Assembly (NCBI GenBank): GCA_936450465.1
Contig: OW388298.1
Coordinates: forward strand, 7,238,035 to 7,302,034
From: Gibbula magus
Lineage: Eukaryota; Mollusca; Gastropoda; Trochida; Trochidae
DNA length: 64,000 nucleotides
Direction of reading: 5' to 3'
The position numbers and the translations under genes are program-made. Below the pieces are notes generated by a model. It was not told the origin of the DNA. It saw only the letters and a list, made by a program, of their open reading frames with translations, and made no database searches. This document shows, one piece after another, positions 29,977 through 41,350 of the stretch (positions are counted from its first letter, which is position 1; every line of letters starts with the position of its first letter).

Positions 29977-32287
29977 ATGTCCTTCGAGCGTATGCATCGA
30001 GAAAATGGCAGCAATAATTCCACTAGTAGAAGCCAAAGTAGAAGGTCCTGAAGATTCGGGTGCGAGAACTTGAAGAAGAAAACAGTCGTCGATCACAGCG
30101 TGTGAAGTTAGACGTGCCGCAACCATGCCAGGTAGGCCTACAGTTTTATTCTCTTGCATCTTATATAATATATTTATGTTAGTTGGCCAAAAAAATATGT
30201 GTTATTGAATGGAAATGATTTCAGTAGACACAATGACGATAGAAATTTTCGAAAGCTGACAAGGGAGATAACTTTAATATTTTTTAGTCATGTTATCCTT
30301 GAAATTCTCCTAAACACCACAAGTCCTAGGCCTAACTTTACTTGCCCAAAATGTTTTGCTAAATGATAAGCGTTTATTATTTTTGGCATTACTAAATTTG
30401 CTTCAATTATTAACATAAATATGCATTACCCATACTTTTATCAAATTTCCAAGTTTCTATTATTATCTGTAGCCAGTTGAATATGATATCATGCCAGGTG
30501 ACATAATATCTTGTTAAGTAATGTCAAGTGAGAATCAAAATGACTGTTGGAAAACACATGATGCTTGAAAACAGATGACTAAATGTTATATTAAGATTTT
30601 GTTATCAAAATAGATTTTCTATTAGAAACATAGTGAATGTGTGATATATGCTTTCTATTTATAGCGTTCTGTTAGAGGAGCTGTGGAACAACTGAAGAAG
30701 GCGACTGATAACTCCCTGGTTTTGACCTGCAACAGGTATGTGTTGTGCACATTGAATGATCAGTAAACTAAATGATAGGTTTTTTTTACTTCTGGTTGAA
30801 TATAAGAAATCCTTAAAAATGTTAAACAGAACACTATTTGTGACTAAAATGAGGGTCATTTTAATTTGTAAATATTAAACTTGTCAGCTAGGGCTTGAAA
30901 ATATAATATCATGGAACCCATATATTATCATTTCATTACTTCCTGATCAAACAGAAACTTGTAATATTACGCCTTTTTAATATAATGTTTTCTATTATGC
31001 TTAGGTCACAACTTACAAAACATATAAAAGGGTCTATTATGTTATATATGCTTATTATGATACTCACAATAAGCTCTCTGGTGTCATGTTGGTTTCACAT
31101 ATGTACATAGTGTTTTCTAATATACCACCATGTGACTACATGAAATATGGTTCGAAATATCAAGATTAGAAATTTGCATATCTGATATAATGCTATAATT
31201 TGAATTGTTATGTTGGGTTAAATTATTGTGTATTTCATTACCATAACTTAAAGTTGGTTGGCATAATTTCATCTAATATAAATCATAAATATTATAAGTG
31301 GAACATTTCATTGATGCCATTGACCCTCGCAAATCATGTTGTAAGAAATCCACTTAAAATGCATTTAAAGTTTTTCATAAAAATGTATCGCATAATTTAT
31401 TCCAACTATTATTTCTGACCGGTGGATATGTCCAGTATATTGTTTTCTGAAATAGTGAAAAGATATTTGGACAACATGATATATTTAACCTGCAGAACAA
31501 TTGCACATGATTATAACTGTTTGCATAACAATGTAATTGCATGTTGGTTTTTACTTGTTATGCAGCAAGGGAGAGGATGAAGAAGGAATGAAGATGTTGG
31601 TTAGAGAGACGAGGAGATTGTTTGCAGATTAGGGCTGGTCAGTGGGAACATGTGAAGGTAAGAATAATGATTTACACGTTGCAAACAAAAGATTGACTTA
31701 ATCCTTTTTCTGTATCAAATGATTTTGGATATATATAGTTAACAAAAATATAGACAGTGAAAGCGTTTTTTCATGCATTAAGAGTACATCTATTAAGAAA
31801 TTTAGAATTATCCTTGTAATAGTTCTTGCAACTGACTTCATATACGAATTTATTAATTGAAATGTTGATATTGTTCTAGCAGAAAATTATGTAAAATATT
31901 AGAATAACAAGTTAGAAATAAATAAAATCATGCAATTTGATTGATAGCAATGTTAGGGGTTAAATGTTGAATCTCATTGTAATAAGCATCCATAAATTCT
32001 CAACTTGACAACTTCTGAAATGACTCGCAATTAAATTTTATAAGAATCTGTCATAACTGGGTTCTTTGTATTGACATTTGGCAAAACCCCTGATATTCAT
32101 CAGGGAAGATAAATGGATAGAGCATGAAGATTCAAATTTGTTTACTTCACATGATTGTATTGCTCCTTTCAGAGGCTTGGCGGGTCTGGACCAACAAGAG
32201 AGGCGACCTAAGAAGAAAACTGAGTGGAAAGGCCACAGAGTGAATGTCAAGAAGAACAAAAGAATCAAGGCTAATATAATGCTTTAA
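29977..32287 (+). pseudogene. Degenerate four-exon gene (coiled-coil, basic C-terminus) inside copy 1
   Basis: Candidate exons with AG/GT borders: 29977-30131 (ends CCAG/gtaggc), 30665-30735 (tatag/CGTTC ... CAACAG/gtatg), 31566-31657 (tgcag/CAAGG ... GAAG/gtaag) and 32173-32287 (ttcag/AGGC ... TAA). Exon 1 shows ELEEENSRR, a coiled-coil-like stretch, but in a different frame from its ATG (in-frame TGA at 30049). Exons 2 and 3 join in one frame (AVEQLKKATDNS; GMKMLVRETRRLF), then TAG at 31630. Exon 4 is basic (RRPKKKTEWKGHRV). Splice signals and frame survival across exons 2-3 argue for a former gene; frame breaks say it is dead or misassembled. The family is not recognised. Confidence 0.45.
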
Positions 32288-33182
32288 GTGATGAAAACTA
32301 ATTCATATCATGCTCAATATGGTATAAAAATATTGCAAACTGTAATAACTAAATGGGAATTTAATATTCATTGAGAAATTACACGAAAAACAAGCCAATA
32401 GGAAGGGTGAAATGGTTCACTATTACAGTAGTTGAACAGCAATATTTGCTTTGATTTCTGATAAGTGGAGATGCTGGGTTAGCAAATTTGAAAATAATTG
32501 TGATTTTATTAATGTTCTTCATATTTAGTGTTTAGTCATCTTGGAGATTTTGCACTGACACTGCTCAATGTTGTTAATTTGTTATTTTTTCATCAGTGTT
32601 AAGGAACTTCTTATGAAAAACTATTTATTTAGTATTTTACATCAAACAAAGCAAATTGCTGATGAGCTACAGAGCCAATCCCTCTATTTCTTAAATTACT
32701 TTGTCATCCTTTAATGGATCATTTGAACAATTAAATTGCTTTGTTAATTATACTTTAATTGAAACTTTTAAGCTCAAGTCACAGAAACTATTTGGCCTAA
32801 CACATTAGGCATATAAAACAGAATGTGTAAATTTTCAGAATGATTGTCTGATCTCTTTTAGGACTATATATATCAGGCACTTGGAAATCAACTTTGATAA
32901 GAACACTTTTTCAAGAAAAACAAGAAACCGAAATATAATAGTTTTATATTTTCTTGTTTTCTCCAATGTATTGAGTTATAAACTGTTCTCAACCTTCCTT
33001 AAAGGCTGCATTGATTACCAGCTGTACACATTTTTTATGTTCTTGGCATAATTTATTTATATTTAAGCATTTTGAAAGATGGTGTTTTTATTTATTTTAC
33101 CTATTTATCTACAAATAAACTATTGATGAATGTATTTGATGTATTCTGTTATGTCTTATGGTTTTTTAATAATATATTTTGG
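32288..33182. other. Interior of copy 1, 3' portion
   Basis: AT-rich, no ORF. Possible 3' UTR of the degenerate gene (several AATAAA-like sites, for example near 33110). Ends where the GGAAACC array starts. Confidence 0.4.
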
Positions 33183-34120
33183 GAAGTAGGAAACTAACAA
33201 TAAACTACACGGATACCAGGTTGAAACTAACAATAAACTAAATGGAAACCAAGTTGAAAGAAGTAGTGTATTGTTAGTTTCAACTTGGTTTCCATGTAGT
33301 TTCTTAGTTTCAACTAGGTTTCCATGTAGTTTATTGTTAGTTTCAACCTGGTTTCCGTTCTCCAAAACTAAGAAACTACACGGAAACCTAGTTGAAACTA
33401 AGAATAAACTACACAGAAACTTAGTTGAAACCAAGTTAGCTAGGTTTCCGTACATGGAAACCAGATTGAAACTAACAATACACTACACGGAAACCAGGTT
33501 GAAACTAAGAATAAACTATACGGAAACCTAGTCGAAACTAAGAAACTACACGGAAACCAAGTTGAAACTAACAATACACTACACGGAAACCAGGTTGAAA
33601 CCTTCAATAAACTTAAACACACTGAAACCAAATGGAAACCTACAGTAAACTAACAAATTACTGAAACCAAGTGGAAACTTACAATAAACCTACATATGGA
33701 AAAAGGCCACAATAAATTAATATCACGGAAACCAACTGGATCCTAGTCGGAGGTGTGTGTAAAGAACGGTGATGGATACCATCCGGATCTGGGGCAAAAC
33801 TGAGTTTCAGTTTTCATGGAAACCAAGTTGAAACTATCAAAGACGGAAACCAAGTTGAAACCTACAGTAAACCTGAATACGGAAACCAGGTTGAAACCTA
33901 CAATAAACTCAGATCACGGAAACCAACTGGATCCTACATGGAGGTGTGTGTAAAGAACGGTGATGGATACCATCCGGATCTGGGGCAAAATCGAGTTTCA
34001 GTTTTCACGGAAACCAAGTTGAAACCATAAGAAACCGTCTGGATACCAACTGGAAATGTTGGTTTCCATGACGTATCTTGTTAGTTTCAGTGATCCGGAA
34101 ACCAAGTCATTTCTGTAGTG
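33183..34120. repeat. Right subterminal arm, ~33-bp GGAAACC minisatellite
   Basis: Tandem units of about 33 bp with ACACGGAAACCAGGTTGAAA and CTAACAATAAACT. Orientation flips near 33265 and 33360, so part of the array is inverted. The outer 330 bp contain a 125-bp direct repeat (GGAGGTGTGTGTAAAGAACG at 33750 and 33942). Frames in this array are low-complexity artefacts. Confidence 0.8.
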
Positions 34121-34528
34121 CAACGGTATTTTTGTAACAATTATGTGACATTAATTGCTGTCTTCGTTGGACAAAATAGCAACACTTTCCAAACATTTTG
34201 ACATTTTCTTCCCTAAACAATCAACAACAAAAATAATAAATAAATAAAAATGTCAAAATCCAAAAAATAGTTTCTTCTTTTGATTATTTCTGTGACTTTT
34301 CTAGTAGGAAATTGATAGCATCTTCAATTTCAAGATTTTGATTTTTTGGGTGACTTTTCTAAGATCATCTCGAATAGGAAATTGATAGCATCTTCAATTT
34401 CAAGATTTGTTTTATGATCGATTTCTTAAAAACAATGATGGTTGTTTTGTCGTATTGTATTTTAAAACTTAAATCTTCTTTTACTTGCAATTCTCGTCAT
34501 CAAAATAAATGAAAAGTAATGAACATAT

Positions 34529-34694
34529 CAAGTCAAAATTCTCCACTTTGATGTTTGTAGTCGTCTCAATCTGATTGTCTGGTGTGAAGGGGGACGTCAA
34601 AGATATTGGCTTAAAACTTTAAACAGGTCGACGTTTGAAATTAAAAGCAGCGAGATTCTTCCCAAACTTTTCAACGCTATTTGTTATCAGGAAT
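34529..34694 (+). pseudogene. Propeller-gene fragment in the first 598-bp repeat
   Basis: Homologous to codons of the penultimate blade (IVWCEGG, YWLKTLNRST) up to AICYQ, then interrupted by the repeat junction. It has no start or stop of its own. Confidence 0.8.
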
Positions 34695-35138
34695 ACCCAT
34701 CAAGCTAAAACTCACGAGCAACGGTATTTTTGTAACAATTATGTGACATTAATTGCTGTCTTCGTTGGACAAAATAGCAACACTTTCCAAACATTTTGAC
34801 ATTTTCTTCCCTAAACAATCAACAACAAAAATAATAAATAAATAAAAATGTCAAAATCCAAAAAATAGTTTCTTCTTTTGATTATTTCTGTGACTTTTCT
34901 AAGATCATCTTGAGTAGGAAATTGATAGCATCTTCAATTTCAAGATTTTGATTTTTTGGGTGACTTTTCTAAGATCATCTCGAATAGGAAATTGATAGCA
35001 TCTTCAATTTCAAGATTTGTTTTATGATCGATTTCTTAAAAACAATGATGGTTGTTTTGTCGTATTGTATTTTAAAACTTAAATCTTCTTTTACTTGCAA
35101 TTCTCGTCATCAAAATAAATGAAAAGTAATGAACATAT

Positions 35139-35438
35139 CAAGTCAAAATTCTCCACTTTGATGTTTGTAGTCGTCTCAATCTGATTGTCTGGTGTGAAGG
35201 GGGACGTCAAAGATATTGGCTTAAAACTTTAAACAGGTCGACGTTTGAAATTAAAAGCAGCGAGATTCTTCCCAAACTTTTCAACGCTATTTGTTATCAG
35301 GAAAATATTTACATCGACGACGGGAACGATCTAATTAAATATGATCATACTCGTCTGGTGGTTAAGAAGAAAGTTGGAAAAACATCCATCAGGATGGACC
35401 CCATCTGTAAATGGTACACAGGACATGTAAAGGGATAG
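35139..35438 (+). pseudogene. Propeller-gene 3' fragment in the second 598-bp repeat
   Basis: Same segment as 26097-26377 but slightly longer, running through YIDDGNDLIKYDH to the terminal TAG at 35436-35438. Nearly identical to the 26-kb fragment, indicating recent copying. Confidence 0.85.
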
Positions 35439-35716
35439 TTCACGGTGTTGCTGCAGCACGAGGGATCTCATATAGATACTTTATTTTCACAAACAGTTTT
35501 GTACAATTATTATAAAACATAAACAGGGTTATAATCTGTAAATGGTGTAGGGGATATGTAAAGGGATAGTCTGTTGCTGGATGAAGGATCTCTCAAATGC
35601 ACGAGGGATCTCATATATATATACTTTATTTACACAGACAGTATTGCACAATTATTGTAGATCATAAACAGGGCTATACATCTGTAAATGGTGCAGGGGA
35701 TATGTAAAGGGATAGT
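35407..35716 (+). repeat. About 145-bp tandem repeat of terminal codons plus 3' flank
   Basis: The terminal codons (CTGTAAATGGT ... TGTAAAGGGATAG) occur three times: 35405-35438, about 35538-35571 and about 35683-35716. GCACGAGGGATCTCATATAG and ACTTTATTTACACA(G/A)ACAGT lie between them. The 21745-21925 array is a two-copy version. Confidence 0.75.
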
Positions 35717-38700
35717 TGACAGTGTTGCTGCTCCGTTTAAAGGCAGATTCCTTCCAAATTGGGTGACTAGTCTATGGTTATCTAACAAATGTTTCCACTT
35801 CGAAATAATTATAAAGAGTTCATCAATGCAGAACATTTCCATTCTGTATTGACCATAAGAAATCCGGAGATTCCATGCATACTGATCACATTGTGATCCA
35901 TGAATACGCGTTGATATTTGATTGCTTACTTTTGCTTTTGCGTACTTTGTCCACATACTTGGATGAATATATGACACTTTGGATGAAAAACGGAATCAAC
36001 GTTAAATGACCCATGTGTTGTTTTCTACAATGTAAATTTCCTGCAAATATTTAATTTTAATCAGATTAGAACCAAGAATATCAACAAAAAGGTTTTCAAA
36101 CTGTAAGCATTTTCGATTTTTAAGCAAGAAAGACAGGAAACTGAAATTATATCTTTTGATCTTTAACTAGTGCTTTGAGCGGGTCAGAAGAAAAATACAA
36201 CAAACATTAGCTGACATCATTAATCATTGAGAAAACAGGAGAGGAGAGAGTGTTGTTGTCATATCTTATATTTTATCTTCGTAAGAATTATGTTTACAAT
36301 TTTACATTTTGATGACTTTTTGTTGAAAACATTGTAAACACAGGCTATTGGGAACGTGCAATGCGATAACTGTATTTGTGAAAGAAATACTTTAAATAAA
36401 TTCAATGTGAAAGTTTTTCAAGCTGAACTGTCACAAAGTTTTTCATAATCGTTCTCCATTCAATCAATTCTATTCTAATTTAAAGATTTTAAATGTAATG
36501 GTGTAAATTCAGAGATACATTGTTCACGAACTATGAATTATACCTCAAATAAAACAAAACATTAATGCGGTAGAAAAACAGAAACTTCATCATCATTCAT
36601 AAGTCTTTTGCAGACCTTTTGTTTGTCATGTTTCCATTTGCATTTGAAATATGTGTAAAATGCAAAGGAAATGTAAATCATATTCTATATGTGTGTCCTC
36701 AGTATGTCCTCAGTATGTCTGTTCCTACTAGTTAATGTGAGAATTGTCCGCTAGAAGCGTCAATGGTCCTCCATTGTTTTCTTCTATGTCAATTATCTTG
36801 GGCATTCATTACCTTGTTAACTTTTAAGGTAATTTTGTGCAATTGAGATAGAACCGCCAAACCTCAAGGTTGATGGTGTCCAAGATGCACTCCCTCACTC
36901 TTGGTGGTAGTCTGTCATCCATAACCCTTAATTGTTTAAGCGACTAGGCATGTCTACAACCAGACTCTGAGCTCAATTTAAGGTCTGAAACTGAACACAT
37001 CTCAGAGGCTCCTTTTTATTTTATTTTGTTCTTCAATGATGGAAGCAAGGGTAAGGCCACACTCACATCTCAACATCCATTCCAAGTAGACACATTGTGA
37101 AGTGAGAAGAAAAAAAAGACAAAAAAGCCCAATTTCTGTGCTAAGCTGGCTTTCAATTAAGATAATGAACTAAAGATCAGCTCGTCTACTCAAGGTTCAG
37201 ATGTATCATGATGGTTTTGAGCTGGGACGTCTCTTGGATCCACTTAAGAGTTTCATCTGATGAAGACCATCTATTGGTCGAAACATGTAACCAATGAAAA
37301 TAAATGTTTCTGGTTACGGTGTATTTCCTCCCTTTGTTCTAAATGGACACAGAACGACATGTGAATTCATGAAATGTACATAGTTTATTGTTGAGTATGG
37401 AAGTCAAGCAATTATCACATCTAGACGATTGACAGAACAGAGAAACCAAACTAGGAAACACTTGATAAGACAAAATAATCGACTTTTTTTTAAATAGTTT
37501 ACACAAGGGCAACCCCCTCTTTCCAATGGGTGATATACTTTCCACCCAAGGTACTAAATCTCAATGTGAACTAGCCATGAATGATCCCACTTGTTAAGGG
37601 CAGATACTAATAGTTCTTAGTTTAGAACATCAGGTGACCATTTGGATACTCGAATTAAAGGATGGTGGTATTAAATAGCCAAGATAACTAAAACTGTTGA
37701 CAACTAAAACTACCTGTTAAAATAAAAATAAAAACTGTTTTGAAAAAGTTGTAAACTTTGCAGAATTCTTATATCTTTCTTTAACTGATCAAAAGTATTA
37801 TAAGCTGATAATGCCTTAAGCTAAACTGTATCCTGGGGTATCTATGAAGGCAAAGTATTTAGTATAGAAGACTATACTAATATTTTGATTATCAGTTAAT
37901 TGAATGATACTATTTTGATTATGCCTTCAAATGTTATTCAAGATGTTAACTCAACTGGGAGATCAAGACATCAACATACATCTACACATTATATAACATT
38001 ACAACATTAAAACATATATTTCCGATTGACTAAATTTTTTCACAAGTGAGGTTATAGGGTGAATAGGTTTAATGGAAAATACAGAAATGAAATGTATGAA
38101 ACATCATATAGGCTTGTTCTCACTGGACAATATGTCGTTAGGAATTGTAGTATCAATATAATATCAAATACATTGAAATACTCAAACAGGGAGGAGGAGA
38201 GAGTGGTAGGTTGTTAACATCACCACATCCCTTCTATGTATCTTCTTCTGTTAATCATTGACGGCAATCTGCATCTTATCTCGCATCGATTACAAGACAC
38301 TTCACAGCACACTTCACTACCACTGCACTGCCGTATCTAATACTTTGTAGTTGTAAAATATTGCATAATAGCATATATCACGATGCCCATTGCCAAAACG
38401 ATTTACTCCATAGTGATTTTCATTCTCAACTCATACAGAGACAAGTACATTAAATGAATATTATCTACAATGTAGTGTGACAATTTTATAACATTGTAGA
38501 AATTGATGTTGGTGTTCTGAATGCCAAACTTTTGGGATTGGTGTCCCTTGATACTTTTGTAGAAGTAGACAAATCTAAACATTGCAAAGGTCGAATTAGC
38601 TTAATGACCCCTCAATTGCTCACCAAATGAGCAACAATCAAATATATTCAATCTTCCCATTTACAAAATATTACCTTTTCCTTAAATAACATACATACGT

Positions 38701-41350
38701 TTAATATTTAATGCTTAATACTAACATCGAATTCAGTTTCTTCAATTTTCTCTTTTTCCATTCTTAATGAATGTTTTCGATCTTCTCATTTAAAGATCTT
38801 ACTTCTTCCTAGAATAAAATATTGATTTTATGTTTGATAAATAAGAGAAAAGTACCAGTGCATGCATGCATCACTCTCCCTAAAAAATTAACTTACTACT
38901 AGTTTGGAGTTGTCTCCCTTGTAACATGAATGCTCTACTTCTGCTACTAATCCCTGAACGTGTGGCAGAAAGCAATAACCTAGTTTTCAATGAAACTGTA
39001 ATCACTGGGAGTGTCACAATGTCAAGTGAAAATGTTGTATGAAAATAACTAAATAAATACAATTTTAAACATACATTAAGACAACAAATTCATGTGATAT
39101 AATGGTTTTTAAAATAATATTGTCAATAATTGGTCGATTTGTACAAAATATACAAATATATCATAGATATCAATTCCTAAAACATGACAACAAAATCCTA
39201 TGAGTCAGGTAACTACAATATCAACCCCAGGGCTGATTGATTATTGATGTACGGACTCAACATCATCTTCCCTTCGCCAGTCATAACTCGCACCAGTCTC
39301 TGGTTAATTAAAGCATTGCTGCATTTTCTTAACTTTCCTGTGCTTATATAGCGCCTCGCTGCACATGATTTGCTTTTGACTGTTTATTTTGCTGACAAAA
39401 AAATTAATGCGGCAATGCTTATAGATTAGCCAGTGATTGAGACTGTTGTGAATTATGCTTTGCAGAGGCATGTTGGGAGAGACGTAAGCACTGTTGCCGC
39501 TTATGGTGAAATGCAGCTGAAAAGACAATGTGGATATCGTCACTCATTTGGGAATACCATTCTTGCCATTAAACATAATAAAACGAGTTTGCTTTATAAA
39601 CTCACGTGCAAAAGAAATGTCCCCATACAAAATACAAGATATTTCAATCGACGAGCGAAAAATACGACTGAAACAGCATTACATCATGTCTTCAGAACCA
39701 AACAATACTAAATATGAATTTTCAAAACATTATATATTCACAACTCTGAGAAAAACAAGTTTGAAGAAATGGTCGTTTTGGAATCTCCTTAACTAGACGC
39801 GATAGAAGCCTCAAAAAGCTAGTTTTTGCTTGTTTTGTGCCGTCCTAGAGTAATGAAGCATCAACAAATTTAAATCAAAGAAGATTATTTATGTTGAGGA
39901 TATCTTTTATTACTTAAATTTCTACTTGTTCAATGTTTTAAACTTTAATACCAAATATTGTGGGCCAAAAACATCTTTAAAAAGTGATTTTATCACCCCA
40001 TGTGTATTTGAACAGATGTAAAAATAAAAGTAGCATACTATGATGTATGAAATTGTGAATACTTCTTTACCAAACATATGGCTACCAAAAACATTCAAAA
40101 TCTACTTTCTCCGACATAAACATTCCATTTTATACTGTTTTCAAAATGTGGGGACGTTTCTTTTGCACGTGAGTTTAAATAGTAACAATATTTCAGAACA
40201 ATACAGAAAAGAACAATACCCATCAAGCTAAAATTCACGAGCAACGTTTTTTTTGTAACAATTATGTGTCATTAATTGCTGTCTTTGTTGGACAAAATAG
40301 CAACACTTTCCAAACATTTTGACATTTTCTTCCCTAAACAATCAACAACAAAAATAATAAATAAATAAAAATGTCAAAATCCAAAAAATAGTTTCTTCTT
40401 TTGATTATTTCTGTGACTTTTCTAAGATCAGTAGGAAATTGATAGCATCTTCGATTTCAAGATTTTGATTTTTTGGGTGACTTTTCTAAGATAATCTCGA
40501 ATAGGAAATTGATAGCATCTTCGATTTCAAGATTTGTTTTATGATCGATTTCTTAAAAACATTAATGGTTGTTTTGTCGTATTGTATTTTAAAACTTAAA
40601 TCTTCTTTTACTTGCAATTCTCGTCATCAAAATAAATGAAAAGTAATGAACATATTACAAACATTGCTTTTATTTCGATTATCCCACAATTTACAGTTTA
40701 CAGTTACAGCTTTTCCTTTTACATAAATAGCTTTGAAGTATTTTATTTAAAAAATGCTATTAAACGTGTTCTTGAATAATCAATGACTTGGAAACAGATC
40801 GTTGAAAGAGATTATCAACAGTGAATGCATATGTAGTTTCATGTTATATTCTGTTGACAAGAAATGTTAAACGGGATTTTTTCAGAAAAAGTGAAACCAT
40901 TCCCTCCATTGCAACATATACGAACCTGAATGACCATGGAAAGCTTCACTTGACATCGGGAAAAGGAAAGGAAAGTTTCAACAAAGTGCAATGGTATACT
41001 CCTAAAACTGTGCAAAGAGTACTCAGAGAAGAAATTAAGGCATCATACAACGTACTAAAAGAACCTTGACAGTGTACATCTATTGTAAGGTTTTTCCATT
41101 TACACCGGACAAGCCCAAATAACCTTAATACTTGGTGGTAAAGACGGTTGAACATAATTACAAATGATTTTGAGGACCTTCAAAGAAATCCTTTGGAAAT
41201 TATTAGAATTTGAACATTTAGAAAGGACTTAAAGGATAGTAAAGACGGTTACAAAGAAGTATCAAATTTTGTAAATCTTAACAAGTGTTGTGCCTGGATT
41301 TAAACACATTTACATGGAGTATTTTCCCCATTTATCACAAACAGAATAAG
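35717..41350. other. Non-coding block (third paralogous flank) upstream of the intact divergent family member
   Basis: 35727-36430 is homologous to 14385-15270; 36843-37597 to 21932-22691; 37598-40653 to 23190-26096. The MITE present at 22696 is absent at 37598. Short frames at 39433-39711 and 40821-41069 are open but have no recognisable domain and no conserved partner, so I do not call them genes. 40660-41350 is unique and should hold the promoter of the gene at 41351. Confidence 0.55.
39300..39433. repeat. Hairpin element, copy 2
   Basis: Paralogue of the element at 24806: CTGGTTAATTAAAGCATTGC at the left and, reversed, CTGGCTAATCTATAAGCATTGC at the right. The internal GCGCCTCGCTGCAC is kept. 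Confidence 0.6.

Larger units (their letters stand above)
26393..34120 (-). mobile_element. GGTTTCC-arm element, copy 1 (CACTA/EnSpm-like, 7.7 kb)
   Basis: Two subterminal arms rich in GGTTTCC/GGAAACC motifs (26393-26960 and 33183-34120) enclose 6.2 kb of unrelated sequence. The right end reads, reversed, CACTACAGAAATGACTTGG; the left end reads CTGCAGAAATAACTTGG, joined to a propeller-gene flank at a CAG shared by both. The arms match those of the element at 49637-53039 in inverted order, so the two are the same family in opposite orientation. No target duplication is visible for this copy; its left terminus seems altered by recombination. The interior carries a MITE and a degenerate multi-exon gene. 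Confidence 0.65.
34121..35438 (+). repeat. 598-bp tandem repeat containing propeller-gene fragments
   Basis: CAACGGTATTTTTGTAAC starts copies at 34121 and 34719 (598 bp apart) and is also at about 25679. Each copy carries the spacer (AGGAAATTGATAGCATCTTC) and then part of the propeller gene. In the first copy the gene fragment is cut inside a blade and joined to AATACCCATCAAGC of the next copy. Confidence 0.8.

Noticed and set aside
33156..33631. Overlapping frames on both strands with repeating VSTWFPCS or KLHGNLVETK
   Set aside because: Artefacts of the ~33-bp GGAAACC array; open on both strands because the repeat lacks stop codons.
39433..39711. 92-codon frame downstream of the hairpin element
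   Set aside because: The paralogous stretch near 24940-25140 has deletions and stops, and no motif is recognisable.
40821..41069. 82-codon frame upstream of the intact propeller gene
   Set aside because: No signal peptide, domain or homologue in the window; left unannotated.
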